NCBI GenBank assembly: GCA_023100825.1
Contig: CP095846.1
Location: forward strand, 2,728,001 to 2,792,000
Origin: Nocardioidaceae bacterium SCSIO 66511
GTDB taxonomy: Bacteria > Actinomycetota > Actinomycetes > Propionibacteriales > Nocardioidaceae
Direction of reading: 5' to 3'
Length of the DNA stretch: 64,000 bases
The notes beneath the pieces were generated by a model. That model was given only the letters and a program-made list of their open reading frames with translations, was not told the origin of the DNA and ran no database searches. The position numbers and the translations under genes were made by a program. The stretch's first letter is position 1; each line of letters opens with the position of its first letter. Of the stretch, positions 1 to 8,572 are shown piece by piece.

Positions 1-387
1 GGCCGTCGCCGATGCGACACCGTGCTGACCGGCGCCGGTCTCGGCGATCGCCCGCGGCTTGCCGATGCGTTTGGCGAGCAGCGCCTGGCCGAGGACGTTG
101 CGGATCTTATGGGCACCCGTGTGGTCGAGATCCTCACGTTTGAGCAGGATCCGGGCACCCGCGGCGCGCGACAGTCGCTTCGCGTCGTACAACGGACTCG
201 GCACGTTCGCGTACGTACGCAGCATGTGGTCGAGCTCCGAGCGGAACTCGGTGTCGACCATCGCCTCGCGCCAGGCGGTCTCGAGCTCGGCGAGCGGCGC
301 CATCAGCGCTTCGGGCATGAACCGGCCGCCGAAGCGTCCGAAGTGGCCGACCTCATCGGGCAGCGTGGTATGGGGATGCGGGGTCAT
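1..387 (-). CDS. trpB: Tryptophan synthase beta chain, N-terminal part (cut by window edge)
   Basis: TrpB joins indole to L-serine in a PLP reaction, the last step of tryptophan synthesis, in complex with TrpA. Only the first 129 residues are in the window; the rest lies beyond base 1. The reading frame, open from an ATG at 385-387, shows the family signatures [12 protein letters not shown] near the start, [16 protein letters not shown] (the Lys of AHK is the PLP Schiff-base lysine) and [14 protein letters not shown] at the edge. It lies 46 bp downstream of trpC in the same direction, the usual actinobacterial trpC-trpB order. A GGAC-like ribosome site precedes the ATG. Confidence 0.97.
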   Translation of the reverse strand, partial: MTPHPHTTLPDEVGHFGRFGGRFMPEALMAPLAELETAWREAMVDTEFRSELDHMLRTYANVPSPLYDAKRLSRAAGARILLKREDLDHTGAHKIRNVLGQALLAKRIGKPRAIAETGAGQHGVASATA

Positions 388-433
388 GGTGGGTCCTAGA
401 GTCGAGTCGTGATGGTGCGCGGAGCGGCCGCGA

Positions 434-1240
434 TCACCATCGGTGGTGCAGCGCCGGGTGCGCGCCGGCGGCGACCAGATCGGCGACCGAGGAACGCGGG
501 TTGTTGTCGCGCACCAGACTCTCGCCAACGAGTACGACATCGGCGCCCTCGCGCGCGTACTCGATCACGTCATGAGGCCCGCGTACTCCGGACTCGGCGA
601 CGCGTACGACGCCCTCGGGCACCTGCGGGGCCAGCCGGGCGAACGTATCGCGGTCGACCTCGAGGGTCTTGAGGTTGCGAGCGTTCACGCCGATGAGCTT
701 CGCATCGGCATCGAGGGCCCGCTCGAGCTCCTCCTCGTTGTGCACCTCGACCAGCGGGGTCAGGCCGATCGACACGGCTCGCTCGACGAGCCCGACGAGG
801 GCGTTCTGGTCGAGCGCGGCCACGATCAGCAAGGCGAGGTCGGCGCCCGCGGCGCGTGCCTCCCACAGCTGGTACGAGCTGACGATGAAGTCCTTACGCA
901 GCACCGGGATGCCGACCGACCGGCGTACCGCACGCAGGTCGTCGAGTGTGCCGCCGAAACGCCGCCGCTCGGTGAGCACACTGATCGCGGCGGCGCCGCC
1001 GGCCTCGTAGTCGCCGGCCAGACCGGCGGGGTCCTTGATCGGCGCCAGCGCACCCTTGCTCGGGCTGGCGCGCTTCACCTCGGCCAGGATCGAGACGCCC
1101 TTGCCGCGGAAGATCGGCATCGGGTCGAGCGCGGGGTCCTGCTTCTCGGTCGCCCGCTTCAGATCGTCGAGCGAGACCTGGGACATGCGCTCATCGAGAT
1201 CCTCGCGTACGCCGGAGAGGATGTCACCGAGTACCGACAT
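434..1240 (-). CDS. trpC: Indole-3-glycerol phosphate synthase
   Basis: 268 residues, normal length. Closes the indole ring of CdRP to indole-3-glycerol phosphate in tryptophan synthesis (cytosolic TIM barrel). Seen: [13 protein letters not shown] (residues 51-63, catalytic Glu and Lys, phosphate loop), LRKDF (114-118), LVEVH (163-167), [12 protein letters not shown] (185-196), VAESGVR (214-220) and VGESLV (238-243). ATG at 1240 has GAGGTG upstream. Followed by trpB. Upstream, the 200 bp to the divergent gene at 1441 probably holds both promoters (a TACCCT hexamer lies on the minus strand near 1290) but nothing else I recognise. Confidence 0.98.
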   Translation of the reverse strand: MSVLGDILSGVREDLDERMSQVSLDDLKRATEKQDPALDPMPIFRGKGVSILAEVKRASPSKGALAPIKDPAGLAGDYEAGGAAAISVLTERRRFGGTLDDLRAVRRSVGIPVLRKDFIVSSYQLWEARAAGADLALLIVAALDQNALVGLVERAVSIGLTPLVEVHNEEELERALDADAKLIGVNARNLKTLEVDRDTFARLAPQVPEGVVRVAESGVRGPHDVIEYAREGADVVLVGESLVRDNNPRSSVADLVAAGAHPALHHRW

Positions 1241-1440
1241 GACACCTCACTTCGACCGGACTGCGTGAACGACCTCGCGCCACCAGGGTAGCGATGCTGT
1301 TCCTCAGCGCTGGAGGGGGTCGGCTCCTGCACGCGCGGGAGCGGCAACCGGCGCGCTCAAGATGTGTCGATGGTCAGCGACTCGACCCGTGACCCGGTAG
1401 CCTGCGACTCGCAAATCTACGACTCGGAAGGTTTGAACAG

Positions 1441-2385
1441 ATGAGCAGCAACCAGCCGCCTCCCCCAGGCGGGCAGCCGCCGCAGGGCCCGCCGCCCGGT
1501 CAGCCGCCCCAGGGCCCGCCGCCCGGTGGTGGCTATCCGCCGCCCCCGCCCGGTGGTGGGTATCCGCCACCAGGTCCGCCACCAGGAGGCGGTTATCCGC
1601 CCCAGGGTCCGCCGCCCGGAGGGGGCTACCCACCACAAGGACCCCCACCAGGAGGTGGCTACCCGGGTCCCGGGTACGGCGGCGGCCCACAGCCGTTCAG
1701 TATCGGCAACGCGTTCAACTACGGCTGGGCGAAGTTCACCCAGAATGTCGGAACCATCATCCTGGCCGCGCTCGCCTGGATCGGCATCCTGATCGTCTTC
1801 TACATCCTCTGGTTCGTGCTGCTGAGTGCACTGGGTGTCGGTCTGTCGGCCAGCTTCGAGGTCGACTCCGACGGCAACTCGTCCAGCAGCGGTGGCGGCT
1901 TCTTCGGCGTGATGCTGATCGGCGCACTGATGACCATCGTCCCGGCGATCGTGGCGGGCGTCATGCAAGCCGGCATCCTGCGCGGGGCACTGCAGATCTC
2001 GTACGGCCGAGAGTTCACGGTCGGCACGACCTTCGGGTTCGACAATGTCGGGCGCGTGATCGGCGCAGCGCTCATCATCGCCGTCATGACCGCGGTCGGG
2101 TCGATGCTCTGCTACGTCCCGGGCCTGATCGTCTGGTTCTTCACTCAGTTCACGATGTTCTTCATCGTCGACAAGGACATGTCGATCGTTGATGCGCTCA
2201 AGGCGAGCGCATCATTTGTGAACAGGAACCTCGGCACTTTTGTCGGCTTCTTCATCTGCTCGCTCATCGCGTACTTCGTCGGCGGGCTGTTGTGCGGCGT
2301 CGGTCTGCTGCTGGCGATCCCGGTCGTGATCCTCGCCCAGACGTACGCGTACCGCGTGCTCCAGGGCGAGACCGTCGCACCGTAA
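1441..2385 (+). CDS. Proline/glycine-rich multi-pass membrane protein, function unknown
   Basis: 314 residues. Residues 5-80 are a low-complexity Pro/Gly/Gln tail built of repeats such as PPPGGGYPPQG; residues 85-314 carry about five hydrophobic segments (starting near 103, 160, 210, 235 and 262) with a conserved-looking amphipathic piece, VDALKASASFVNRNLG. This resembles the many actinobacterial membrane proteins with a Pro-rich cytosolic tail and a DUF975-like or glycerophosphodiesterase-membrane-like core, but I cannot name the family. GGAAGG lies 9 nt before the ATG. The next gene begins 15 bp after the stop, so the two are probably co-transcribed. It interrupts the trp block on the opposite strand. 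Confidence 0.85.
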   Translation: MSSNQPPPPGGQPPQGPPPGQPPQGPPPGGGYPPPPPGGGYPPPGPPPGGGYPPQGPPPGGGYPPQGPPPGGGYPGPGYGGGPQPFSIGNAFNYGWAKFTQNVGTIILAALAWIGILIVFYILWFVLLSALGVGLSASFEVDSDGNSSSSGGGFFGVMLIGALMTIVPAIVAGVMQAGILRGALQISYGREFTVGTTFGFDNVGRVIGAALIIAVMTAVGSMLCYVPGLIVWFFTQFTMFFIVDKDMSIVDALKASASFVNRNLGTFVGFFICSLIAYFVGGLLCGVGLLLAIPVVILAQTYAYRVLQGETVAP

Positions 2386-2400
2386 GGAGACGATCGCACG

Positions 2401-2835
2401 ATGACCCTTCGACCAGGGTGGTACCGCGACCCGGTCGACGACTTCGAATGGCGCTGGTGGAGCGGCCGGGAGTGGACGCAGGACGTCCGCACCGGCCGCT
2501 TCACCACGACCAGCCCGGTCGAGCCAGGCGCCGTTCCCGAGCAGGAGTCGGTCGTCTGGACCGACGGTCACTACACCTTCACCACCCACGCCGCCCATGT
2601 CAGCGAACGCGGGCATCCGGTCGTACTCCCGTGGTGGGCTGTCGCCCGCGTCTGGCCGACCATCTCCGCGTTGGAGTCGACCAGCGGCACCGGCACGATC
2701 GTGCTGTACATCGCGTACCCCGGCTACACCGACCGTGCCGAGTGGCGCCTGAAGCGGGTACCGGATCCCGACCGCGTGCACGCGATCGCGTACACCTGGA
2801 TGCGCCGGCACCGCATCGCCGCAGGCTACGGCTGA
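2401..2835 (+). CDS. DUF2510-type protein
   Basis: 144 residues. The N-terminus PGWYRDPVDD...RWWSGREWT (residues 5-26) is the DUF2510 signature (WYxDP...RWWDGxxWT), a short actinobacterial domain usually attached to membrane or regulatory proteins. Residues 50-140 look like a small beta-rich, PH-like domain with no predicted membrane helix. An AAGGAGA ribosome site lies just before the ATG. Same strand as, and 15 bp after, the Pro-rich membrane protein; it ends 10 bp from the convergent DUF2752 gene. Molecular role unknown. Confidence 0.85.
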   Translation: MTLRPGWYRDPVDDFEWRWWSGREWTQDVRTGRFTTTSPVEPGAVPEQESVVWTDGHYTFTTHAAHVSERGHPVVLPWWAVARVWPTISALESTSGTGTIVLYIAYPGYTDRAEWRLKRVPDPDRVHAIAYTWMRRHRIAAGYG

Positions 2836-2845
2836 TCGCTGGACC

Positions 2846-3259
2846 TCACGGCGCCAGAGCGGCTCCGAACGCGAGGTTTCGGACGACCGTGAAGGCCACG
2901 GCGACCAGGCCGACCGCGAGCAGGGTGCGGGGGCCGATCTGGAACGTACGCGCCGACCGCCCGCGCCATCGCCGGGCTGCCCAGTAGCAGAAGTAGCCGA
3001 CCGACAGGACCACGATCACGACCGCGAGCACATTGCTCGACAGCGCGTCGCCGATCCGCAGGGCGGTGAGGTCGTGCGTCGCGCGTAGGCCACCGCACAG
3101 CGGACACCACCAGCCGGTCAGCTCATGGAACGGGCACAGTCCGTACGCGCCGCCCGTATGCGGGCTGCGCACCTGCAATGCGGCCAGAGCGGCGACGCCG
3201 ACGCCGCCGAGCGCCAGCACCGTACGACGATCGCGTCGTACCGTTGCGTCGGGAGTCAC
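2846..3259 (-). CDS. DUF2752 membrane protein of the trp neighbourhood
   Basis: 137 residues, GTG start with GGTGGGTAG upstream. Contains GLCPFHELTGWWCPLCGGLRA (residues 40-60), the DUF2752 cysteine motif, followed by two membrane helices (about 80-98 and 112-130); another hydrophobic stretch lies at 13-27. DUF2752 genes are habitually found between HGxxPAAW and trpC in Actinobacteria, as here; biochemical role unknown. The gap to the upstream HGxxPAAW gene (3260-3728) holds no gene but is filled by a copy of the structured repeat described separately. Confidence 0.88.
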   Translation of the reverse strand: MTPDATVRRDRRTVLALGGVGVAALAALQVRSPHTGGAYGLCPFHELTGWWCPLCGGLRATHDLTALRIGDALSSNVLAVVIVVLSVGYFCYWAARRWRGRSARTFQIGPRTLLAVGLVAVAFTVVRNLAFGAALAP

Positions 3260-3295
3260 CTACCCACCATAGAGGCGGGCGTCTGGTCGGGTGGT

Positions 3296-3728
3296 CGTCG
3301 GCTTGGGCTTCTCTGCGACTACGGTTCAGCTGCTTGGCGACTTCGTATCACTTTAATATGGGTACGGGGTAACGTTCGGTTTCTGCGCCACTTCCGTACC
3401 AGTAGTCGCTGGCGTACCAACGGGCACGGCAACGTCCCGCCTTGCACGGCGTACCTGCCATGCAAGGCGGCACTTCACCATGTCTACTTGGTGAACCACC
3501 ACCGCCAACCCCGCAAAAGCCAGCCGAAACGGGAAAGCCGGCAAGCAACCGAGCCACGTAGCCGCGGCTCCCGCGTCGCCGCGTCTTTTGCCGGGCCGAA
3601 TGAAGCGGGAAGAGTCGACAGCGACAAGGAATTGGGCAGGCGGGTGGTCGCACCGAAAAAGCGCGAGAAGCCGACAGCGAACCCGAGTCCGGCAGGCGGG
3701 TAGCCGCTGCGCGCGGAAGCGGCCGAAC
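3296..3728 (-). repeat. Composite structured repeat, copy A
   Basis: Non-coding 430-bp interval. Read on the minus strand it matches copy B (37.1-37.5 kb) over about 340 bp by eye. Parts in plus-strand order: short inverted arm (about 3325-3346), A/T-rich box CACTTTAATATGGG (3350-3363) with a conserved block GGGGTAACGTTCGGTTTC after it, hairpin 1 (3437-3450 with 3457-3470, 14-bp stem), hairpin 2 (3474-3480 with 3489-3495, TTCACCA/TGGTGAA), GC-rich arm (3520-3600), and two tandem units of about 54 bp (3600-3712) sharing GACAGCGA and GCAGGCGGGT. It abuts the stop codon of the HGxxPAAW gene and separates it from DUF2752. Open frames through it shift between copies, so I do not call a gene. Confidence 0.8.
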
Positions 3729-3932
3729 CTAGTGCGCTGACTCCGAGGAGCCGAGGCCGGCGGCCGACATGATCTTGCCGACGATCCCCGCAACGACCAT
3801 CACGACGAGCCCGATGCAGAAGATGACGGGCGTGAAGTCGGGGATGGTGCCGACGGCCGAGATGGTGAAGCCGATGAGGAACACCGCGACAGCCGTCCAT
3901 GCCGCGGGAGAGGAACCATGTTGGCCGGCCAT
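3729..3932 (-). CDS. HGxxPAAW family small membrane protein
   Basis: 67 residues. Begins MAGQHGSSPAAWTA, the motif that names this actinobacterial family, and has two membrane helices (about 13-30 and 36-53). Families of this kind sit between the Trp-associated membrane protein and trpC; function unknown. ATG at 3930-3932 with GAGG 8 nt upstream. 65 bp downstream of the Trp-associated membrane gene. Its stop codon is directly followed by repeat copy A, which may act as its transcript end. Confidence 0.93.
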   Translation of the reverse strand: MAGQHGSSPAAWTAVAVFLIGFTISAVGTIPDFTPVIFCIGLVVMVVAGIVGKIMSAAGLGSSESAH

Positions 3933-3997
3933 CTGACAAACCTCGCTCTGTGCGGTGGAGAATCGACGATCCGATTGTCTATGACGCGTGGTTGCGG

Positions 3998-4618
3998 CTA
4001 GGCGGTGGGGTCGTCGCCTTCGTCGAGTGCCTTCCACAGGTCGGCGACATCGCGGTCCTCGGGCTCCGTCGTGTCGGCTACCGGCGTACGCGCGCCGGGT
4101 GCCTCGTAGCGCTTGCCCATCCGCGGCCAGCGCGGCGCGTACGCGACCACGAGGCACCCCACGGCCACTGCGATCGCGGACGCGGCGGCGGCGATCCACC
4201 GCCAGATGCTGTGATCGGCGGCGGCGACGTACCCATCGGCCTGTTGCTCCCCGCCCGTCATCGACGTCGACGAGACGACCGCCTCGTGCAACGCGTCGTC
4301 GATTGCGGAGCCCGCGATCACGCTCGCGACCAGTGCCGAGCCTGCGGCGAGGACGATGACGACGCCGACCGCTCTGCGCAGCCACCCGCCCGATGCGATG
4401 ACCGCGATGGATCCGGCCATCACGACGAATGCCATCGCTCCGACGACGGGCAGTGCGGTCGAACCCGTCACGCCCACGTCGTCGGAGGTCATGCCCGACG
4501 GCGCTACCTCGACCGAGGCCCAGGTACGCGAAGCGGCCCAGATCATCACCGCGCCGGCGGCGATGCCGGCGATGACCGCGATGCCGTAACTGCGCCGATC
4601 GCGCGGCTGTGTGGTCAC
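3998..4618 (-). CDS. Trp biosynthesis-associated membrane protein (TIGR02234 type)
   Basis: 206 residues from a GTG that overlaps the hisI stop (GTGA). Four hydrophobic segments (about 13-30, 60-77, 85-105, 145-165), an extracellular-looking stretch after helix 1 containing RTWASVEV, and an acidic C-tail. The layout (helix, W-rich loop, helices, charged tail) fits the Trp_oprn_chp family that accompanies actinobacterial trp genes; role not established. Usually trpE lies between hisI and this gene; here there is no room for it. A longer in-frame ATG start at 4669 would run far into hisI and is less likely. Confidence 0.85.
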   Translation of the reverse strand: MTTQPRDRRSYGIAVIAGIAAGAVMIWAASRTWASVEVAPSGMTSDDVGVTGSTALPVVGAMAFVVMAGSIAVIASGGWLRRAVGVVIVLAAGSALVASVIAGSAIDDALHEAVVSSTSMTGGEQQADGYVAAADHSIWRWIAAAASAIAVAVGCLVVAYAPRWPRMGKRYEAPGARTPVADTTEPEDRDVADLWKALDEGDDPTA

Positions 4619-4962
4619 GACAGGTCCAGGCGGTCGGAGTCGAAGCAGGTGGTCGTACCCGTGTGGCATGCGGGGCCGACCTGGTCGACCTTGACCAGCA
4701 GCGTGTCGCCGTCGCAGTCCAGCCGCACCTCACGAACGGTCTGGGTGTGCCCGGACGTCTCGCCCTTCACCCAATACTCCCCGCGACTGCGGCTCCAGAA
4801 CGTCGTACGGCCGGTGCTGAGCGTACGGGCGAGAGCGACGTCGTCCATCCAGCCGACCATCAGTACGGCAAGCGAGGTCGCATCTTGGATGACGGCCGTC
4901 ACCAGGCCGCGGTCGTCGCGCTTCAGCCGGGCCGCAACGGCCGGATCGAGCTCTGCAGTCAC
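4615..4962 (-). CDS. hisI: Phosphoribosyl-AMP cyclohydrolase
   Basis: 115 residues. Opens the purine ring of PR-AMP, the third step of histidine synthesis; Zn and Mg enzyme. Seen: [16 protein letters not shown] (residues 33-48), [17 protein letters not shown] (55-71), [11 protein letters not shown] (82-92) and [12 protein letters not shown] (96-107), carrying the metal Cys/Asp ligands. GTG start overlaps the stop of the upstream ABC exporter gene (GTGA), and its own stop overlaps the next gene, so all three are likely translationally coupled. No HisE domain is fused. Confidence 0.97.
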   Translation of the reverse strand: MTAELDPAVAARLKRDDRGLVTAVIQDATSLAVLMVGWMDDVALARTLSTGRTTFWSRSRGEYWVKGETSGHTQTVREVRLDCDGDTLLVKVDQVGPACHTGTTTCFDSDRLDLS

Positions 4963-6761
4963 TGGTCCAGTCTCGCAGCCGACTCCAGGTGACTCTGCGC
5001 TACCCAGCTCGCATGCAGCCGGGTGTAGATGCCCGATGCGGTCACGAGGGTCGCGTGGTCACCCTGCTCGACGATCCGGCCGGCATCGAAGACGAGGATG
5101 CGGTCGGCGACCTCCGCCGTCGACAGCCGGTGCGCGATCGTGACCGACGTACGGCCCGACAACAGGCGCTCGAGCGCCCGGGTCGCCCGCAGCTCCGTCT
5201 GCGGGTCGACCGCGCTCGTCGCCTCGTCGAGCACGAGCAGATCGGGGTCGGCAAGGTACGCACGGGTGAGAGCGACCAACTGCCGCTCCCCCGACGACAG
5301 CGACTCACCGCGTTCGCCGACCTCCGTCTCGAGTCCGTCGGGCAGGCCGTCGAGCCATTCACGGAGCTCCAGGCTCTCGATCGCCGCCAACAGCTCGGCA
5401 TCGGTCGCATCGCGTTTGCCGTACCGCAGGTTCGCTGCAAGCGTCGCGTCGAAAAGGAAACCCTCCTGCGGCACCATCACGACCCGTCGTCGTAACGACG
5501 CGAACGCGATCGTGCGAAGGTCGTGCCCGCCGACCAGCACCTCACCGTCGGTTGGGTCCATCAGCCGGGTGAGCAGCTTCGCGAAGGTCGTTTTGCCCGA
5601 TCCCGTCTCGCCGACGACGGCGATGCGCTCGCGCGGCTCGATGGCGACGTCGACATCGAGCAGCACCAGCGACCCGCCGGGATATCCGAACTGCACATCG
5701 CGGAACTCCGCGCCGAGGGACTCATGCGGCAGCACAACACCCGCCTCGCCCGGGTCGACGACGTCGGCGGGTGTTTCGACCAGGTCGATCACCCGCCGCC
5801 AGGAGGCGATCGCGTTCTGCGCCTCGGTCAGTACCTGAGTGGCGATCTGGACCGGGCCGACGAACAACGACACCAGGAACGCGAACGCGATCACAGTGCC
5901 GATCGACAGCTGGCCCGCGAGTCCGAGCAGGACGCCGACGACGATCACGAACGCGTTCGAGAGCCCGCCGGCAACGCCGGCGGCGGCGAACGTGACCGCG
6001 ACGAGGCGCTGCGCGCGCACGTTCGCGCGCAGGTTGGTGTCGATGCCCGCATCGATGCGGCGCTGCGTGCGACGCTCGATGTTGTACGCGCGTACGACCG
6101 ACGCTCCGACGACGGGCTCGGCGATGACGGCGAGCATCTCGCCGACCGTGTGGCGAACGTGGTCGTACGCCGCGGACAACCGCGGCTGGAAGTAGCGCAG
6201 GCTCCACAGCAGCGGCAGGAAGCACACCCACACGATGATCGTGAGCTGCCAGGAGTAGTACGCCATGATCACGGTGGCGACCAGCATCTGGCCGACGCTA
6301 ACGACGATCATCATCCCGGTGAACTGCACGAACAGCGACACCTGGTCGATATCGGAGGTCACCCGCGAGACCAGCGATCCGCGGCGTTCGGAGTTCTGAG
6401 TCAGCATCGACAGATCGTGTACGTGCCGGAATGCGGTGATGCGCAGCTGGGCGAGTCCGCGCTCGCTGGCGACGAACAACCGCACCTTCGTCGCGTACGC
6501 GCAAGCACCGGTGATCGCGACGATCACGGCCGCCCCCGCGACGTACGACCACACCGTCGATCGGTCGACGCCGCCCTCGAAGCCCTTGTCGACCATCACC
6601 TGGATGACGATCGGGACGACCGAGCTACCGATCGTGCTCAACGCGGCAAGTAACAGGGTCACGCCGATGCCGTCGCGCAGTGCCGGTGAGCGTCGGACCC
6701 CCTGCCGGATCACCTGCCACGCCGTCATCTCGGCGGCGTCGATACCTGGTCGGCTACTCAT
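4959..6761 (-). CDS. ABC exporter half-transporter with canonical Walker B (heterodimer partner 2)
   Basis: 600 residues from ATG 6761: six-helix exporter domain (about 25-320), then an ATPase domain. Walker [10 protein letters not shown] (near 387), Q-loop VPQEG, signature LSSGERQ (near 487, degenerate against LSGGQ), Walker [13 protein letters not shown] with the catalytic Glu, and H-loop IAHRLS (near 537). Paired with the upstream gene, whose defects are complementary, so the pair should have one consensus and one degenerate ATP site. The start overlaps the partner's stop by 8 nt (ATGAGTAG). Substrate unknown; multidrug or lipid/peptide export are typical for the class. An ATPase-fused longer frame upstream is out of register and rejected. 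Confidence 0.93.
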   Translation of the reverse strand: MSSRPGIDAAEMTAWQVIRQGVRRSPALRDGIGVTLLLAALSTIGSSVVPIVIQVMVDKGFEGGVDRSTVWSYVAGAAVIVAITGACAYATKVRLFVASERGLAQLRITAFRHVHDLSMLTQNSERRGSLVSRVTSDIDQVSLFVQFTGMMIVVSVGQMLVATVIMAYYSWQLTIIVWVCFLPLLWSLRYFQPRLSAAYDHVRHTVGEMLAVIAEPVVGASVVRAYNIERRTQRRIDAGIDTNLRANVRAQRLVAVTFAAAGVAGGLSNAFVIVVGVLLGLAGQLSIGTVIAFAFLVSLFVGPVQIATQVLTEAQNAIASWRRVIDLVETPADVVDPGEAGVVLPHESLGAEFRDVQFGYPGGSLVLLDVDVAIEPRERIAVVGETGSGKTTFAKLLTRLMDPTDGEVLVGGHDLRTIAFASLRRRVVMVPQEGFLFDATLAANLRYGKRDATDAELLAAIESLELREWLDGLPDGLETEVGERGESLSSGERQLVALTRAYLADPDLLVLDEATSAVDPQTELRATRALERLLSGRTSVTIAHRLSTAEVADRILVFDAGRIVEQGDHATLVTASGIYTRLHASWVAQSHLESAARLDQ

Positions 6762-8547
6762 TGGCCGGCTCCGCCTCTCGGGCTTGGTCATAGGCGTCGA
6801 CGAGGTCGCGGTATGCCGCGTTGCGAAGGGCCAGCTCCTCGTGCGTGCCGCGATCGGCGATCCGCCCGTCGGAGAGGAACACGACCTCGTCGGCGAGCCC
6901 GATCGTCGCCTTGCGGTACGCCACGACCAGCACGGTCGGGCCGGACTCGCCCGTTGTCGTCTCTGCCAACGAGTGCAGGATGCGTTGTTCGACCTCCGGG
7001 TCGACGGCGCTCGTCGCATCGTCCATGACGAGCAGCCGGGGCCGGCGGACGAGCGCACGGGCGAGGGCCAGCCGCTGGCGCTGCCCACCGGACAGGGTCG
7101 TGCCGCGCTCCCCCAGCTCCGTGTCGAGACCGTCCGGTAGAGCACGTACGAAGGAATCGGCCTGTGCGACGCTCAGGGCGGCCCAGATCTCGTCGTCTGC
7201 GGTGTCGGCGCCCAGGGCGATGTTGTCGCGAACCGTGTCATCGAAGATGAACGTCTGCTGAGGTACGAGCGCGATCGCAGCGGCCAGCGACTCATGGGTC
7301 AGATCGCGAAGATCGACGTCGTTGATCGTGATCGCGCCCCGTTGCGGGTCGACCAACCGAGTGACGAGCGACGCCAACGTGCTCTTGCCCGAACCGGTCA
7401 GGCCGACCACCGCGACGACCCGGCCGGGTTCGACGTCGAGGTCGAGCCCGCTGAGTACGGGCGCGTGGCGCCCACCGTGACCGAACTCGACATCGCGCAA
7501 GGAAAGCCGCGCCGGCTCATCTGGCAGGTTGCGTTCGCCGTAAGGCATCGAACCCTGTGCGTTCAGCACCGACGTCACGCGGTTCCAGCCGACGACGCTG
7601 CGCGGTAGTTCACCGAGGACCCAGCCGAAGGCGCGTACGGGGAAACCCACCACGATGAACAGGTACGCGACCTGCACGACATCACCGGGAGCCGTCGCTC
7701 CGCTCAGCACCCGTTCGACGCCCAGCACGACGACCAACAGCACACCGAGGTTCGGCAGCGCCTCGAGAATCGGGTCGAACAGACTGCGAATCCGGCCGGC
7801 CGAGATGTTGGCGTCGCGAAGATCCTCGGTCACCTCGGTGAACCGCTCGGTCTCGTCGGCCTCGCGGCCGAGCGCCTTGACCACGAGCGCACCGTCGAAC
7901 GACTCGTGCGCGACGGCGGAGACGTCGGCACGTAACGCCTGTGCGCGGGTGACTCGCGGAGACAGTAGGCGTTGGTAACCGACGTTGATGAGGAACAGCA
8001 GCGGGAAGATCACCAACCCCACCAGGGTCAGCACCCAGTCGGCGAGCAGCATCACGACGACCGAAACGACGAGCATCGCGACGACGCCGAGCGCCATGGG
8101 CAGCGGCATCATCACCGCCCAGGTCGCCTCGACATCGGCATTGGCATTCGACAGCAGCTGACCGGTCGGATGACGTTGGTGCCACCACACGGGGAGTTCC
8201 AGATAGCGGCGCGTCACGCGGCGGCGGTAGTCGGCCATCAGTCGGAAGTAGACGATTCCGCCGATCAGGCGCCGTGCGACGATGCCGAAAGCACGAAGCA
8301 GCGCGACCGACACGAACATCAGCACGGCGACGACCGACGCACCGACGACTAGCTCACCGTCGGCGAACGACGGCGAGATGACGTGGTCGGTTGCCCACCC
8401 GAGCACCCATGCGTCGGCGACTGTCATGGCGCCGTAGACGACGCTGCCGACCAGGGCGAGCGTGAACATCGCTCGTTGCTCGCGCATACCCGTCGCGAGA
8501 ACCGTGAGACCCCGTCGGGTCGTATCGGCTCCGGGCCGCGTACTCAT
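6754..8547 (-). CDS. ABC exporter half-transporter with degenerate ATP site (heterodimer partner 1)
   Basis: 597 residues from ATG 8547, preceded by GAGGGGGACAG. Six membrane helices (about 25-310), then an ATPase domain: Walker A GLTGSGKST (near 383), Q-loop VPQQT, canonical signature LSGGQRQRLALARAL (near 482), but Walker B reads LLVMDDATSAVD (Asp replaces the catalytic Glu) and the switch His is Tyr (VVAYRKAT, near 544). Its good signature completes the partner's active site. 25 bp after hisF and overlapping the partner gene. Its place inside the his run suggests co-expression with hisF and hisI, not a role in histidine synthesis. Confidence 0.93.
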   Translation of the reverse strand: MSTRPGADTTRRGLTVLATGMREQRAMFTLALVGSVVYGAMTVADAWVLGWATDHVISPSFADGELVVGASVVAVLMFVSVALLRAFGIVARRLIGGIVYFRLMADYRRRVTRRYLELPVWWHQRHPTGQLLSNANADVEATWAVMMPLPMALGVVAMLVVSVVVMLLADWVLTLVGLVIFPLLFLINVGYQRLLSPRVTRAQALRADVSAVAHESFDGALVVKALGREADETERFTEVTEDLRDANISAGRIRSLFDPILEALPNLGVLLVVVLGVERVLSGATAPGDVVQVAYLFIVVGFPVRAFGWVLGELPRSVVGWNRVTSVLNAQGSMPYGERNLPDEPARLSLRDVEFGHGGRHAPVLSGLDLDVEPGRVVAVVGLTGSGKSTLASLVTRLVDPQRGAITINDVDLRDLTHESLAAAIALVPQQTFIFDDTVRDNIALGADTADDEIWAALSVAQADSFVRALPDGLDTELGERGTTLSGGQRQRLALARALVRRPRLLVMDDATSAVDPEVEQRILHSLAETTTGESGPTVLVVAYRKATIGLADEVVFLSDGRIADRGTHEELALRNAAYRDLVDAYDQAREAEPANE

Positions 8548-8572
8548 CTGTCCCCCTCTTCGCGTGCCGGCA

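Noticed and set aside
3125-3793. ORFs running through repeat copy A on both strands
   Set aside because: Frames are not kept among the repeat copies, and they overlap real genes; structure explains the conservation better.
4618-4669. Degenerate trpE between hisI and the Trp-associated membrane gene
   Set aside because: The two genes overlap by 4 nt, leaving no sequence for a remnant.
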